From NCBI GenBank assembly GCA_026162565.1, contig JAOEIQ010000011.1:1-64000 (forward strand): a stretch of 64,000 bases of DNA. Reading direction: 5' to 3'. Within the stretch, counting starts at the first letter, position 1; the number at the start of each line of letters is the position of its first letter. The notes below the pieces were generated by a model. It saw only the letters and a program-made list of their open reading frames with translations, did not search any database and was not told the origin of the DNA. Positions 18,161-26,363 of this stretch are shown in pieces. The translations under genes and the position numbers were made by a program. This DNA comes from Flavobacteriaceae bacterium NBU2973. GTDB taxonomy: Bacteria; Bacteroidota; Bacteroidia; Flavobacteriales; Flavobacteriaceae.

Positions 18161-18641
18161 TACTCAAGTCTTTTGAACTAGCCTCTACTTTTGTTTTTAA
18201 ACCTTCCTTGTATTCTACTATTTTATTTAAAATAGATGAGTTTTGACTGCCTATTATTTGTGCAGCCAAAATACCTGCATTTTTAGCACCATTCAAGGCA
18301 ACAGTTGCTACAGGAACACCTCCTGGCATTTGTAATATAGATAGAATTGAGTCCCAACCATCTATAGAGTTACTACTCTTTACAGGAACACCTATAACTG
18401 GTAAAGGTGACAAAGAGGCTACCATACCTGGTAAATGAGCAGCGCCACCTGCTCCAGCAATAATTACGGAAATACCTCTAGTATGAGCATTTTTACTATA
18501 AGAAAATAGCTTGTCTGGAGTTCTGTGAGCAGAAACAATATCAACCTCGATATCTATATTAAAACTATTTAAAAAATCTACAGCTTCTTGCATGACAGGT
18601 AAGTCACTTTTGCTTCCCATTATGATTCCTACTTTACTCAT
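18156..18641 (-). CDS. purE: 5-(carboxyamino)imidazole ribonucleotide mutase
   Basis: This 161-aa class I PurE has the substrate-site motifs GSKSDLPVM, SAHRTPDKL and AGGAAHLPGMVAS. It converts N5-CAIR to CAIR in de novo purine synthesis, working with PurK. The gene starts 2 bp after purK, so purK-purE is one transcript. Length and motifs are normal. Confidence 0.97.
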   Translation of the reverse strand: MSKVGIIMGSKSDLPVMQEAVDFLNSFNIDIEVDIVSAHRTPDKLFSYSKNAHTRGISVIIAGAGGAAHLPGMVASLSPLPVIGVPVKSSNSIDGWDSILSILQMPGGVPVATVALNGAKNAGILAAQIIGSQNSSILNKIVEYKEGLKTKVEASSKDLSK

Positions 18642-18643
18642 AA

Positions 18644-19798
18644 TTATTCACTTATTACTTTTATACTATTTTTAACTAATTCTGCTTTTTCTCGAGCTTT
18701 ATCTATATTCTCATCGACAATAGTAACATGTCCCATTTTTCTGAAAGGTCTCGTTTCTTTTTTACCATAGATATGTGGTGTAACACCCTCTAATTTCATA
18801 ATGGTTTCAATGTTTTCATACTTTACCTTACCAGTGTGATTTTCTGCTCCAACTAAATTTACCATGACACCTGCAACTTTGTTGTCAGGATTTCCTAGAG
18901 GCAAGTTTAAAATTGCTCGTAAATGTTGTTCAAATTGCGATGTATAACTAGCTTCAATGGTTTGATGTCCAGAATTATGTGGGCGTGGAGCAACCTCATT
19001 TATTAAAATCTCATCATCTTGCGTTAAAAACATTTCAACTGCTAATAAACCGACATGTTTAAAAGCTTGGGATACTTTTAAGGCAACATTTTTAGCTTTT
19101 TGAGCAATTGAGTCATCTATTCTTGCTGGACAAATAACATATTCTACTTGGTTCGCTTCAGGATGAAACTCCATTTCAACAACAGGATAAACAGAAATAT
19201 CTCCACTTGGATTTCTAGCTACAGTTACTGCAAGTTCGTTTTTAAACGGAATTAATTTTTCAGCGATACATTCTACATTTGGTAAGCCCTCTAAATCCGT
19301 AAACGACCTGACAATTTTCACACCTTTACCATCATACCCAAATTGAGCACTTTTCCAGACAAATGGTAAATCTAAACCACCATTTTTTATAGCTTCAGTT
19401 ATTTCAGAAGTATAGGCAAATCTTACAAAAGATGCAGTTGGTAAATTATTATCTGTGTAAAATAATTTTTGCTTGGCTTTGTTCTGAATGGTGCGTAAGG
19501 TTTTTGAAGCCGGATAAACTTTTACACCTTCTCTTTCAAGTGCTTCTAGAGCATCAACATTCACATTCTCAATTTCAAAGGTTAAAACATCAACTTGCTT
19601 ACCAAAATTATAAACAGCGTCATAATCTAATAAATCACCAAGATGAAATTTGTTGCAAGCAATTTTGCAGGGAGCTTCGTTACTAGCATCCAAAACAGTT
19701 GTATAGATGTCAAATTTTCTGGTGTTGTAGAGTAACATTTTGCCTAACTGACCTCCACCTAAAATACCGAGTTTAAAATCTGAAGAGAAATAGTTCAT
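18644..19798 (-). CDS. purK: N5-carboxyaminoimidazole ribonucleotide synthase
   Basis: This 384-aa ATP-grasp enzyme has a glycine-rich N-terminus (LGILGGGQLGKML), the ATP-grasp core (DLPFVWKSAQFGYDGKG) and a catalytic region with EVAPRPHNSGHQTIEA. It carboxylates AIR with ATP and bicarbonate, supplying PurE. I chose ATG 19798 (MNYFSSDF) over an in-frame GTG at 19813. A -7 element is found about 55 bp upstream, divergent from the hpt-adk promoter. Confidence 0.97.
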   Translation of the reverse strand: MNYFSSDFKLGILGGGQLGKMLLYNTRKFDIYTTVLDASNEAPCKIACNKFHLGDLLDYDAVYNFGKQVDVLTFEIENVNVDALEALEREGVKVYPASKTLRTIQNKAKQKLFYTDNNLPTASFVRFAYTSEITEAIKNGGLDLPFVWKSAQFGYDGKGVKIVRSFTDLEGLPNVECIAEKLIPFKNELAVTVARNPSGDISVYPVVEMEFHPEANQVEYVICPARIDDSIAQKAKNVALKVSQAFKHVGLLAVEMFLTQDDEILINEVAPRPHNSGHQTIEASYTSQFEQHLRAILNLPLGNPDNKVAGVMVNLVGAENHTGKVKYENIETIMKLEGVTPHIYGKKETRPFRKMGHVTIVDENIDKAREKAELVKNSIKVISE

Positions 19799-19850
19799 AA
19801 TATTTTCCACCACAGAGGAAATCTTTTATATAATTCGACTTTACTTCTTG

Positions 19851-19858
19851 CAAAAGTA
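19851..19858 (-). promoter_or_regulatory. Candidate -7 element for purKE
   Basis: On the - strand TACTTTTG matches TAnnTTTG and lies 53 bp before the purK ATG. No TTG stands at the ideal upstream distance. Confidence 0.45.
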
Positions 19859-19921
19859 ATCTAATTAGAGCAATTAGGTTTAAAAATAGAAACCAAAAAT
19901 CGTAAATAGGTATCATTTATG

Positions 19922-19929
19922 TATCTTTG
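19922..19929 (+). promoter_or_regulatory. Candidate -7 element for hpt-adk
   Basis: TATCTTTG matches TAnnTTTG, followed by C, 23 nt before the GTG start at 19953. This spacing is typical of the window. No clear -33 TTG is seen. Confidence 0.55.
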
Positions 19930-19952
19930 CATTCTTTAAAACAAGAGTACAA

Positions 19953-21062
19953 GTGATTAAGCTTCACGATTTATATTTTAAACCATTTGTTTCTGAAACA
20001 GAATTGGATTCAACTGTACAAAATCTAGTTGATAAAATTGCAAATGATCTGCAAGATGAGGTGCCTGTATTTGTAGGTATTTTAAATGGATCGTTTATGT
20101 TTGTAAGCGATTTTGTAAAGAAGTATCCGAAACCTTGTGAAGTTACTTTTATTAAGTTAGCTTCATATGAAGGTGTTAAATCTACTGAAGATATTCAGAG
20201 ACTAATTGGTTTAACTCAAGATCTTACTGGTCGTCATGTCGTTATTCTTGAAGATATTATAGATTCAGGAAATACTTTAGAAGAAGTACATCGAATTTTT
20301 GAAAATGAACATGTGGCTTCTCTAAAAATTGCGACTTTGTTTTACAAACCCGAAGCTTATAAAAAAGACTTTAAATTACATTATGTTGGTTTAGAAATTC
20401 CTAACAAATTTATTGTTGGTTACGGATTAGATTATGATGGATTAGGAAGAGATTTACCAAATGTGTATCAACTAAAAACAACAAAACATATGACAAATTT
20501 AGTGCTATTTGGACCTCCTGGAGCTGGAAAAGGAACTCAAGCTAATTTTTTAAAAGAGAAATACAACTTGGTGCATATATCTACAGGAGACGTTTTTAGA
20601 TTTAATATTAAAAACGAAACAGCATTAGGTATGTTAGCTAAATCTTATATGGATAAAGGAGAGTTGGTTCCTGATCAAGTAACAATAGATATGCTTAATG
20701 CAGAAGTTGAAAAAAATGCGGATGCTAATGGTTTTATTTTTGATGGCTTTCCAAGAACTAATGCTCAAGCAGAAGCACTAGACAATTTAATGCAATCTAA
20801 AGATTCTACTATTAATGCCATGATTGCTTTAGAGGTTGATGATGAGGTTCTAGTACAACGATTATTAGAAAGAGGTAAAACTAGTGGTCGAGCTGATGAT
20901 GCAGACGAAAGTATTATTAGAAATAGAATTACTGAATACTATAATAAAACAGCAATTTTAAAAGACTATTACTCAACGCAAAGTAAATATTTTGGAGTTG
21001 ATGGTGTTGGTAGTATAGAAGATATTACAGAGCGCTTGAGTAAAGTAATAGACGCTCTATAA
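19953..21062 (+). CDS. Fused hypoxanthine phosphoribosyltransferase / adenylate kinase
   Basis: This 369-aa bifunctional protein starts at a GTG. Residues 1-175 are an HPRT domain with the PRPP loop VVILEDIIDSGNTL (97-110). Residues 180-369 are an adenylate kinase with P-loop GPPGAGKGT (187-195), the AMP site STGDVFR, and FDGFPRT. The LID is the short form without zinc cysteines. The junction TTKHMTNLVLFG is continuous with no stop or frameshift, and Met180 marks the ancestral adk start. It combines purine salvage (IMP/GMP formation) with AMP phosphorylation, giving substrate proximity by inference. An internal adk start at Met180 cannot be excluded. Confidence 0.93.
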   Translation: MIKLHDLYFKPFVSETELDSTVQNLVDKIANDLQDEVPVFVGILNGSFMFVSDFVKKYPKPCEVTFIKLASYEGVKSTEDIQRLIGLTQDLTGRHVVILEDIIDSGNTLEEVHRIFENEHVASLKIATLFYKPEAYKKDFKLHYVGLEIPNKFIVGYGLDYDGLGRDLPNVYQLKTTKHMTNLVLFGPPGAGKGTQANFLKEKYNLVHISTGDVFRFNIKNETALGMLAKSYMDKGELVPDQVTIDMLNAEVEKNADANGFIFDGFPRTNAQAEALDNLMQSKDSTINAMIALEVDDEVLVQRLLERGKTSGRADDADESIIRNRITEYYNKTAILKDYYSTQSKYFGVDGVGSIEDITERLSKVIDAL

Positions 21063-21073
21063 ATCTCAATTGT

Positions 21074-21095
21074 ATTCTTGCATAAGTAGGAATCC
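21074..21095. repeat. Decayed palindromic dispersed repeat, copy 1
   Basis: The segment reads ATTCTTGC...TAGGAATCC, an imperfect inverted repeat. It resembles the ATTCCTGC-x-GCAGGAAT palindromes that I recall being scattered between genes in Flavobacteriaceae. A second decayed copy lies 30 bp downstream. Confidence 0.5.
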
Positions 21096-21123
21096 ACAAA
21101 TCAATTAATACATTAAAAACAGG

Positions 21124-21141
21124 TTCCTGCCATCGTAGGAA
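21124..21141. repeat. Decayed palindromic dispersed repeat, copy 2
   Basis: TTCCTGCCATCGTAGGAA is an imperfect 18-bp inverted repeat (TTCCT/AGGAA arms) ending 9 bp before the obg ATG. It could form a hairpin next to the start codon and affect obg translation. It is related to the copy at 21074. Confidence 0.5.
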
Positions 21142-21150
21142 TGAGAGGAC

Positions 21151-22149
21151 ATGACTGAAGGAAATTTTGTTGATTATGTAAAATTACATGTAGCCTCTGG
21201 AAATGGAGGTAAAGGCTCTGCGCACTTACATAGAGAAAAATACATTCAAAAAGGAGGTCCTGATGGAGGTGATGGAGGACGTGGAGGTCACGTTATAATT
21301 AAAGGGAACTCTAATCTTTGGACACTCTATAATTATAAATTTAAAAGACACTTTAGAGCCGAACATGGAGCACATGGTAGCAAAAGTAGAAGCACTGGAG
21401 CTGATGGTGCAGATGTCTATATGGAAGTACCTTTAGGTACTGTTGTTCGAGATAAGTTTACTAATGCTATTATTTTTGAAATAACTCAAGATGGTGAAGA
21501 ACGAATTATTGTTGAAGGTGGAAAAGGTGGAAGAGGAAACTGGCATTTTAAAAGCTCAACTAATCAAACACCTCGTTATGCACAACCTGGAATTCCTGGT
21601 GAGGAGAAAGAAATTCTACTAGAGTTAAAAATTTTAGCTGATGTTGGGCTGGTTGGTTTTCCAAATGCTGGAAAGTCCACTTTATTATCTGTAGTTACTG
21701 CTGCAAAACCTAAAATTGCAGATTATGAGTTTACGACATTAAAACCTAATTTAGGAATTGTAGAATATCGAGATCATCAAACTTTTGTTATGGCAGATAT
21801 TCCTGGAATTATAGAAGGTGCTGCCGAAGGTAAAGGTCTTGGTCATTACTTTTTACGTCATATTGAACGTAACTCCGTATTACTGTTTTTAATTCCTGCT
21901 GATGCTGACGATATTAAAAAACAATATGATGTTCTTTTAGATGAATTACGACGATATAATCCAGAAATGCTAGATAAAAATAGAATTGTAGCAATTTCTA
22001 AAAGTGATATGTTAGACGATGAGTTAAAAACTGAATTAAAAGCAGAATTAGATAATTCTCTGCCAGTTGATTATCTATTTATATCTTCTGTAGCACAATT
22101 AGGAATAGTTGAATTAAAAGATAAGCTTTGGAAATTATTGAATAATTAA
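21151..22149 (+). CDS. obg: GTPase Obg/CgtA
   Basis: This 332-aa protein has the glycine-rich Obg fold at residues 1-158 ([25 protein letters not shown]). The G domain follows with P-loop GFPNAGKST, the switch region [10 protein letters not shown]3 DIPGIIEGA and G4 SKSD. It ends without the optional C-terminal OCT domain. Obg associates with the 50S subunit and is usually essential for ribosome assembly and growth control. It follows hpt-adk by 88 bp containing two decayed repeats. Confidence 0.97.
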   Translation: MTEGNFVDYVKLHVASGNGGKGSAHLHREKYIQKGGPDGGDGGRGGHVIIKGNSNLWTLYNYKFKRHFRAEHGAHGSKSRSTGADGADVYMEVPLGTVVRDKFTNAIIFEITQDGEERIIVEGGKGGRGNWHFKSSTNQTPRYAQPGIPGEEKEILLELKILADVGLVGFPNAGKSTLLSVVTAAKPKIADYEFTTLKPNLGIVEYRDHQTFVMADIPGIIEGAAEGKGLGHYFLRHIERNSVLLFLIPADADDIKKQYDVLLDELRRYNPEMLDKNRIVAISKSDMLDDELKTELKAELDNSLPVDYLFISSVAQLGIVELKDKLWKLLNN

Positions 22150-22159
22150 ATACTAATTT

Positions 22160-22864
22160 ATGAAGGCCTTTATAAAAAGTATAGTAGAAATAAATGATAA
22201 TCAATTAAGTCGTTTTTTTTCATTTTTTATTCAAGCTCTCATACTAATTTCAATTATTACATTTTCAGTAGAAACAATTCCGGATTTAAAACCACAAACT
22301 AGGAGAATTCTTCAATCAATTGAGCTATTTTGTGTTGTAGTTTTTACTATGGAATATCTTCTACGAATATTTGTAGCTGATAAAAAATTAAAATTTATTT
22401 GTAGTTTTTTTGGAATAATAGATTTACTAGCCATTCTTCCTTTTTACTTGTCTTTTGGTGTAGACTTACGATCTTTAAGAGCATTACGATTTTTACGTTT
22501 ATTTAGAGTCCTAAAATTGGTACGTTACAATAGAGCAATGAATCATTTTACTAGAGCTATAAAATCTGCTAAAGAAGAAATCTTGCTATTCATATTTATT
22601 ACGCTTATACTGATATACTTTTCTGCTGTTGGTATTTACTACTTTGAAAACGAGGCGCAGCCAGAACATTTTTCTTCCATATTCGATAGTCTTTGGTGGT
22701 CGATAATTACCTTAACTACAGTTGGTTATGGTGATGTTTACCCTATTACAGTTGGTGGTCGTGTGTTTACATTTTTTATCTTAATGATTGGTTTAGGTAT
22801 TGTTGCTATACCAACAGGAATCATTTCTTCTGCTTTAACTAAATCCATTGACAAAAAGGAATAA
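22160..22864 (+). CDS. Voltage-gated-type potassium channel (ion transporter)
   Basis: This 234-aa six-helix channel has an arginine-rich S4 sensor at about residues 103-124 (LRSLRALRFLRLFRVLKLVR). The pore helix is followed by the K+ filter TVGYGD at 187-192, then S6 up to about 228. It lacks a C-terminal nucleotide-binding or RCK domain. It lies 10 bp after obg and is probably cotranscribed. The physiological trigger is unknown. Confidence 0.93.
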   Translation: MKAFIKSIVEINDNQLSRFFSFFIQALILISIITFSVETIPDLKPQTRRILQSIELFCVVVFTMEYLLRIFVADKKLKFICSFFGIIDLLAILPFYLSFGVDLRSLRALRFLRLFRVLKLVRYNRAMNHFTRAIKSAKEEILLFIFITLILIYFSAVGIYYFENEAQPEHFSSIFDSLWWSIITLTTVGYGDVYPITVGGRVFTFFILMIGLGIVAIPTGIISSALTKSIDKKE

Positions 22865-22888
22865 TTTTTGATTAACTTTAATCAAAAA
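22865..22888. other. Perfect 11-bp AT-rich inverted repeat
   Basis: TTTTTGATTAA (22865-22875) and TTAATCAAAAA (22878-22888) flank CT directly after the channel stop codon. It may be a weak hairpin terminator or a binding site ahead of the lipoprotein gene. It contains an in-frame TTG that I reject as a start. Confidence 0.45.
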
Positions 22889-22897
22889 AACAAAGCT

Positions 22898-23413
22898 ATG
22901 CGATTTTTTAAGTTTTTATGTTTGACATTACTTTTATCGTCTTGCGGAGTAATGGTTAATTACGATTATGAAAAAACTACCGACTTTTCCAAGTACAAAA
23001 CATACAACTACTATTCTGATTTACAAACAGGTTTAAGTGAATTAGATACAAAAAGACTCCTTCGAGTATTAGATGAAGCACTTCTTAACAAAGGATTTAA
23101 ACGATCTGATTATGCAGACTTTATGATTAATGTTACGAGCGCTGAGTTTGAGGATTTTAATAGAAATACTGTTGGAGTAGGAGTAGGTGGAACTGGACGC
23201 AATGTTGGAGGTGGAATTTCTACAGGTATTCCAGTAGGTAATTCTAAAACGAATCGTGAAATAGTTTTTGAGTTTGTAGATACTCAAACAAATAGCCTGT
23301 TTTGGCAAGCAGTTAGCGAAAGTGATTACAACTCTAATGCATCTCCAGAAAAGCGTGAAGCCAAACTTCTGGCTGTTGTGAATAAAGTATTAGAAGGTTA
23401 TCCGCCTAAATAA
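22898..23413 (+). CDS. DUF4136-type lipoprotein
   Basis: This protein of about 171 aa has a lipoprotein signal peptide (FLCLTLLLSSCGVM, Cys16). The mature part starts VNYDYEKTTDFSKYKTYNYY and contains LDEALLNKGFKRSD and FWQAVSESDYN, which fit the DUF4136 family of envelope lipoproteins of unknown role. ATG 22898 is chosen because the signal peptide starts there; the in-frame TTG at 22868 lies in a palindrome. The stop codon runs into a strong terminator. Confidence 0.85.
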   Translation: MRFFKFLCLTLLLSSCGVMVNYDYEKTTDFSKYKTYNYYSDLQTGLSELDTKRLLRVLDEALLNKGFKRSDYADFMINVTSAEFEDFNRNTVGVGVGGTGRNVGGGISTGIPVGNSKTNREIVFEFVDTQTNSLFWQAVSESDYNSNASPEKREAKLLAVVNKVLEGYPPK

Positions 23414-23443
23414 AAAAAGAAGCTTTTTAAAGCTTCTTTTTTT
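23412..23443. terminator. Bidirectional intrinsic terminator
   Basis: A perfect 15-bp stem (A7-GAAGCTTT with AAAGCTTC-T7) has a TT loop. It serves the DUF4136 lipoprotein gene on + and the DoxX gene on -, whose ends flank it. Confidence 0.9.
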
Positions 23444-23460
23444 ATTCGTTTAAAATTTAT

Positions 23461-23838
23461 TTAACCAGCTAGTAAATCTTTGTATGAGTCTTTATAGCCA
23501 ATAAGTACAGCTATATTAAGTGCTAAAAGTACTAGAGATCCAGCTATATTGCTTGGGTCCAATGTAGCATGAAATAAAACCGCATTAAACGAGATACTCA
23601 TAAGTATTAAGCTCATTAAAGCTCCAAACTTATTTGTTAAAAGAGCTAGTCCAGCTAAAATTTCTACCACACCTACAACTGCCATAGTTTTAGATACAGT
23701 TAATGATGAGAAATAGCTTAATGCATCTGGAGACATACCTTCAGGAGTAGGCATAAAGTGAGCAAACTTGTTTATTCCAAAAACTAGAACAAAGATTCCA
23801 AGTAGAATACGTAGAACCATAAAAACTTTTGAATTCAT
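23461..23838 (-). CDS. DoxX family membrane protein
   Basis: This 125-aa protein has four transmembrane segments and DoxX-like features: FGINKFAHFMP at about residues 19-30, VGVVEILAGLALL in the middle, and a final helix LVLLALNIAVLIGY. The family is implicated in redox or thiol homeostasis in other bacteria, but the specific role here is unknown. A second, larger protein with a DoxX-like half is encoded nearby at 24361. Confidence 0.88.
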   Translation of the reverse strand: MNSKVFMVLRILLGIFVLVFGINKFAHFMPTPEGMSPDALSYFSSLTVSKTMAVVGVVEILAGLALLTNKFGALMSLILMSISFNAVLFHATLDPSNIAGSLVLLALNIAVLIGYKDSYKDLLAG

Positions 23839-24104
23839 ATTATTTAATGTATTAGTTAGTACCTAAATTTAAGAAATATTTTTTCAAACTTCTTGAGTTC
23901 TAAGTCTCATTATAGCTTGCTTACGGATAAGTTTATTGTTTTTCCGTTTATCACAACCTAATTACCACTTATCATAAATGTAATTTTTAACAATAACATC
24001 TCTAGTACTTTTATAATACAAATCAAAAAATGAACAGTTATGATTACAATTGTAAAAGGAGTTATAGATTTATTATTACAGATTTTATTTTAAATTAATT
24101 AATC

Positions 24105-24275
24105 ATGAAAAAGTTATTAATTATAATAGGAGTTTTGTCAATAGGGTTCAACTTGTACTCTCTGTTTAAAGGAGAATCTTTTATGTCACTTATCTCAACA
24201 TTTGTTTGTGGTTTTGTGCTACTTGGCTTTGCATTTATAGAGCCTAAAAAGGGAAATTGTAAAATAAAAGATTAA
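24105..24275 (+). CDS. Small hypothetical membrane protein (56 aa)
   Basis: A short frame encodes MKKLLIIIGVLSIGFNLYSL and continues to 56 aa, ending GNCKIKD. It has two hydrophobic segments (about residues 3-20 and 28-45) separated by FKGESF, then a short basic tail. It is preceded by AT-rich sequence with no SD site, and lies between the DoxX gene and the 654-aa membrane protein. No homologue is recognised. The 266 bp upstream (23839-24104) show no clear gene. Confidence 0.55.
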   Translation: MKKLLIIIGVLSIGFNLYSLFKGESFMSLISTFVCGFVLLGFAFIEPKKGNCKIKD

Positions 24276-24360
24276 AAATATAATTTTAGTTAGTTTTCAT
24301 CAATCAAGAACGATCAGTTTTAATAAAGCTCTAATCAAGCTACAAATCAACCATTATTTT

Positions 24361-26325
24361 ATGAAAAAAATAGTTACTGTACTACTCGTAATTCTAATTA
24401 GCGTTTCAATTAATGCGCAAAGTGTAAAAGAGTTTTCTAGAGAATGGACATCTTTAAGTCAAGTTATTGATGCAGAAACAGATTCTATTAAAAAATTTAA
24501 AGTTGTTGCTTTTGCAAGAGTAGAAACTACTGACAAGGATGCTTGGTCTGGAATTTGGGCAAGAGTAGATAATAAGCCAGATCAAGGAAGAGGTTTTTTT
24601 GATAATATGGGAGATAGACCTATTACCTCAAATGAGTGGAAAGCTTATGAGGTTGAAGGGGTTATTAATTCGCAATCTGATAAAATTAATTTTGGTGTCA
24701 TTTGTAGTTATAATGGTAAATTTTTCTTTGATAAGTTTGAAGTGTATTTAGAAGATGATAATGGTGAATTTAAACTACAAGAGATTGAAAACTCTAGCTT
24801 TGAAGAACCTGTCACTAATAGCATAGTTAATGGTTGGAGTCAAGGTATTTCCAAAGGCGAAACTTATAAAATTAAAGAGTTTAATCTTACTTCAAATACC
24901 AATGCTGTTGATGGTGACTACTCTATTTTAATTGAAGGAAAAGGAATTTCAAAAAATACTGCAAGTGCAAAAGAAGCCTTTCCTAATATTGGTATTTTCA
25001 TTACTATATTATTTCTTTTAATACTTGTGTTATCATTAATTACAAAACTCTCTTCTTCATTAGAAGGCGAATGGACAAAACTTGGTAAAATTGGGTTTCG
25101 ATTCTCGTTTATTTATTTTCTATTAATCATTATTTTTCAAAATAATGGAGCATTTCCTTATTTCGATCTAATTGCAAAATATCCAATGCAGCTAATGCAG
25201 AAGTTTGCTCTTTGGTTTGGTGAGAATATTGTTGGAGTTCCATATACTATTAATGTCGGACCAAATGGAAGTGGTGATACTACTTTTGATTATTTAGTTG
25301 TTTTAGTGGTATTTCTAATAGCTTTACTTGGAGCTATAGTTTGGTCGGTTCTAGATAATAAACGCAAGAGTTACGATACCTTATATTATTGGCTAACAAC
25401 AGCTGTTCGTTTTTATGTAGGTTTAATGTTAATTGATTATGGTTTAGTTAAGGTAATACAGCTTCAATTTCCAGAACCCGGTTTTTACAGACTACTGCAA
25501 AATTATGGAGATTCCTCTCCAATGGGATTAGCTTGGACATTTTTAGGGTTTTCTGAAGGCTACAATATGTTTATGGGAATAGCTGAAATTTTAGCTGGCT
25601 TATTATTGTTTAGAAGAACTCTCACACTCGGAGCAGTCATTACCTTAATGACGACCATGAATGTTATGGCCGTTAATTACTTTTTTGATGTGCCAGTTAA
25701 AATATTATCAACACATTTAGTAATTATGACATTGTTCTTATTATCTCGAGATATTAAGAAGGTCATGTTGTATTTAGTAACCAATATTCAGGTGGATAAG
25801 TTAACTACTATTAGGAGACCAAAATTAAAAAGAGGAGTACATATTGGGCTTAATGTTTTTAAAGCTATTTTAATAGCTTATGCTCTAGGTTATGGTTATT
25901 ATCAAACACTTCAATCTAAAAAATCTTACGGAATAGATGGTCCAAAGCCTCAACTATATGGTCTTTATGAAGTGAATAATTTTGTTATCAATGGAGACAC
26001 TATTACGAATTATAAGAGTGATAAACTTTGGAAGAATCTCCGATTTGAGAGAGAAGGAGCTGTTCAGGTTGAGAAAATGAATAAACAAAGAGATTACTAT
26101 AGAATAGAAATTGATTCGGTATCTCAAAAAATTAAATTTTATACTTCTAGAAGTGGTTCAGATTATTTCGATTTTAATTACACTCGAACAGATAATACTC
26201 TAGATTTTAATTTGATACACAAGGGCGATACGATATCTGGACAAACAAAACGACTAGATAAAAGTGATTTTCTTTTAACAAATAGAGGCTTTCATTGGAT
26301 TAGTGAATATCCTTATAACCGTTAA
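24361..26325 (+). CDS. Large membrane protein with exported N-domain and DoxX-like region
   Basis: This 654-aa protein has a signal peptide (residues 1-20, ending INAQ). A beta-rich exported domain of about 180 residues follows (SGIWARVDNKPDQGRGFFDNM). A transmembrane core at about 210-510 holds a DoxX-like segment (VGLMLIDYGLVKVIQLQFP, MGIAEILAGLLLFRR). The protein ends in a soluble region of about 140 residues. It stands 38 bp upstream of a LytS-type kinase and a LytTR regulator, so it may sense or be controlled with them; that is inference from operon order. Confidence 0.75.
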   Translation: MKKIVTVLLVILISVSINAQSVKEFSREWTSLSQVIDAETDSIKKFKVVAFARVETTDKDAWSGIWARVDNKPDQGRGFFDNMGDRPITSNEWKAYEVEGVINSQSDKINFGVICSYNGKFFFDKFEVYLEDDNGEFKLQEIENSSFEEPVTNSIVNGWSQGISKGETYKIKEFNLTSNTNAVDGDYSILIEGKGISKNTASAKEAFPNIGIFITILFLLILVLSLITKLSSSLEGEWTKLGKIGFRFSFIYFLLIIIFQNNGAFPYFDLIAKYPMQLMQKFALWFGENIVGVPYTINVGPNGSGDTTFDYLVVLVVFLIALLGAIVWSVLDNKRKSYDTLYYWLTTAVRFYVGLMLIDYGLVKVIQLQFPEPGFYRLLQNYGDSSPMGLAWTFLGFSEGYNMFMGIAEILAGLLLFRRTLTLGAVITLMTTMNVMAVNYFFDVPVKILSTHLVIMTLFLLSRDIKKVMLYLVTNIQVDKLTTIRRPKLKRGVHIGLNVFKAILIAYALGYGYYQTLQSKKSYGIDGPKPQLYGLYEVNNFVINGDTITNYKSDKLWKNLRFEREGAVQVEKMNKQRDYYRIEIDSVSQKIKFYTSRSGSDYFDFNYTRTDNTLDFNLIHKGDTISGQTKRLDKSDFLLTNRGFHWISEYPYNR

Positions 26326-26363
26326 TAGTAAAGAGCATATATTTGCTTAAAGGCTAACCAAGC

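Noticed and set aside
19799-19813. GTG start adding five residues to PurK
   Set aside because: The ATG at 19798 is closer to the conserved N-terminus and is the better codon.
22868-22897. N-terminal extension of the DUF4136 lipoprotein from a TTG start
   Set aside because: The extension lies in a palindrome and would precede a complete lipoprotein signal peptide starting at the ATG 22898.
24040-24093. A 17-codon frame encoding MITIVKGVIDLLLQILF
   Set aside because: It resembles a small amphipathic peptide, but it is very short, has no clear promoter or ribosome site, and such frames are common in AT-rich DNA.
24302-24350. Three AATCAA(G) repeats upstream of the 654-aa membrane protein gene, as possible LytTR sites
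   Set aside because: The spacing (31 and 12 bp) does not fit the usual pair of 9-bp direct repeats separated by about 12-13 bp.
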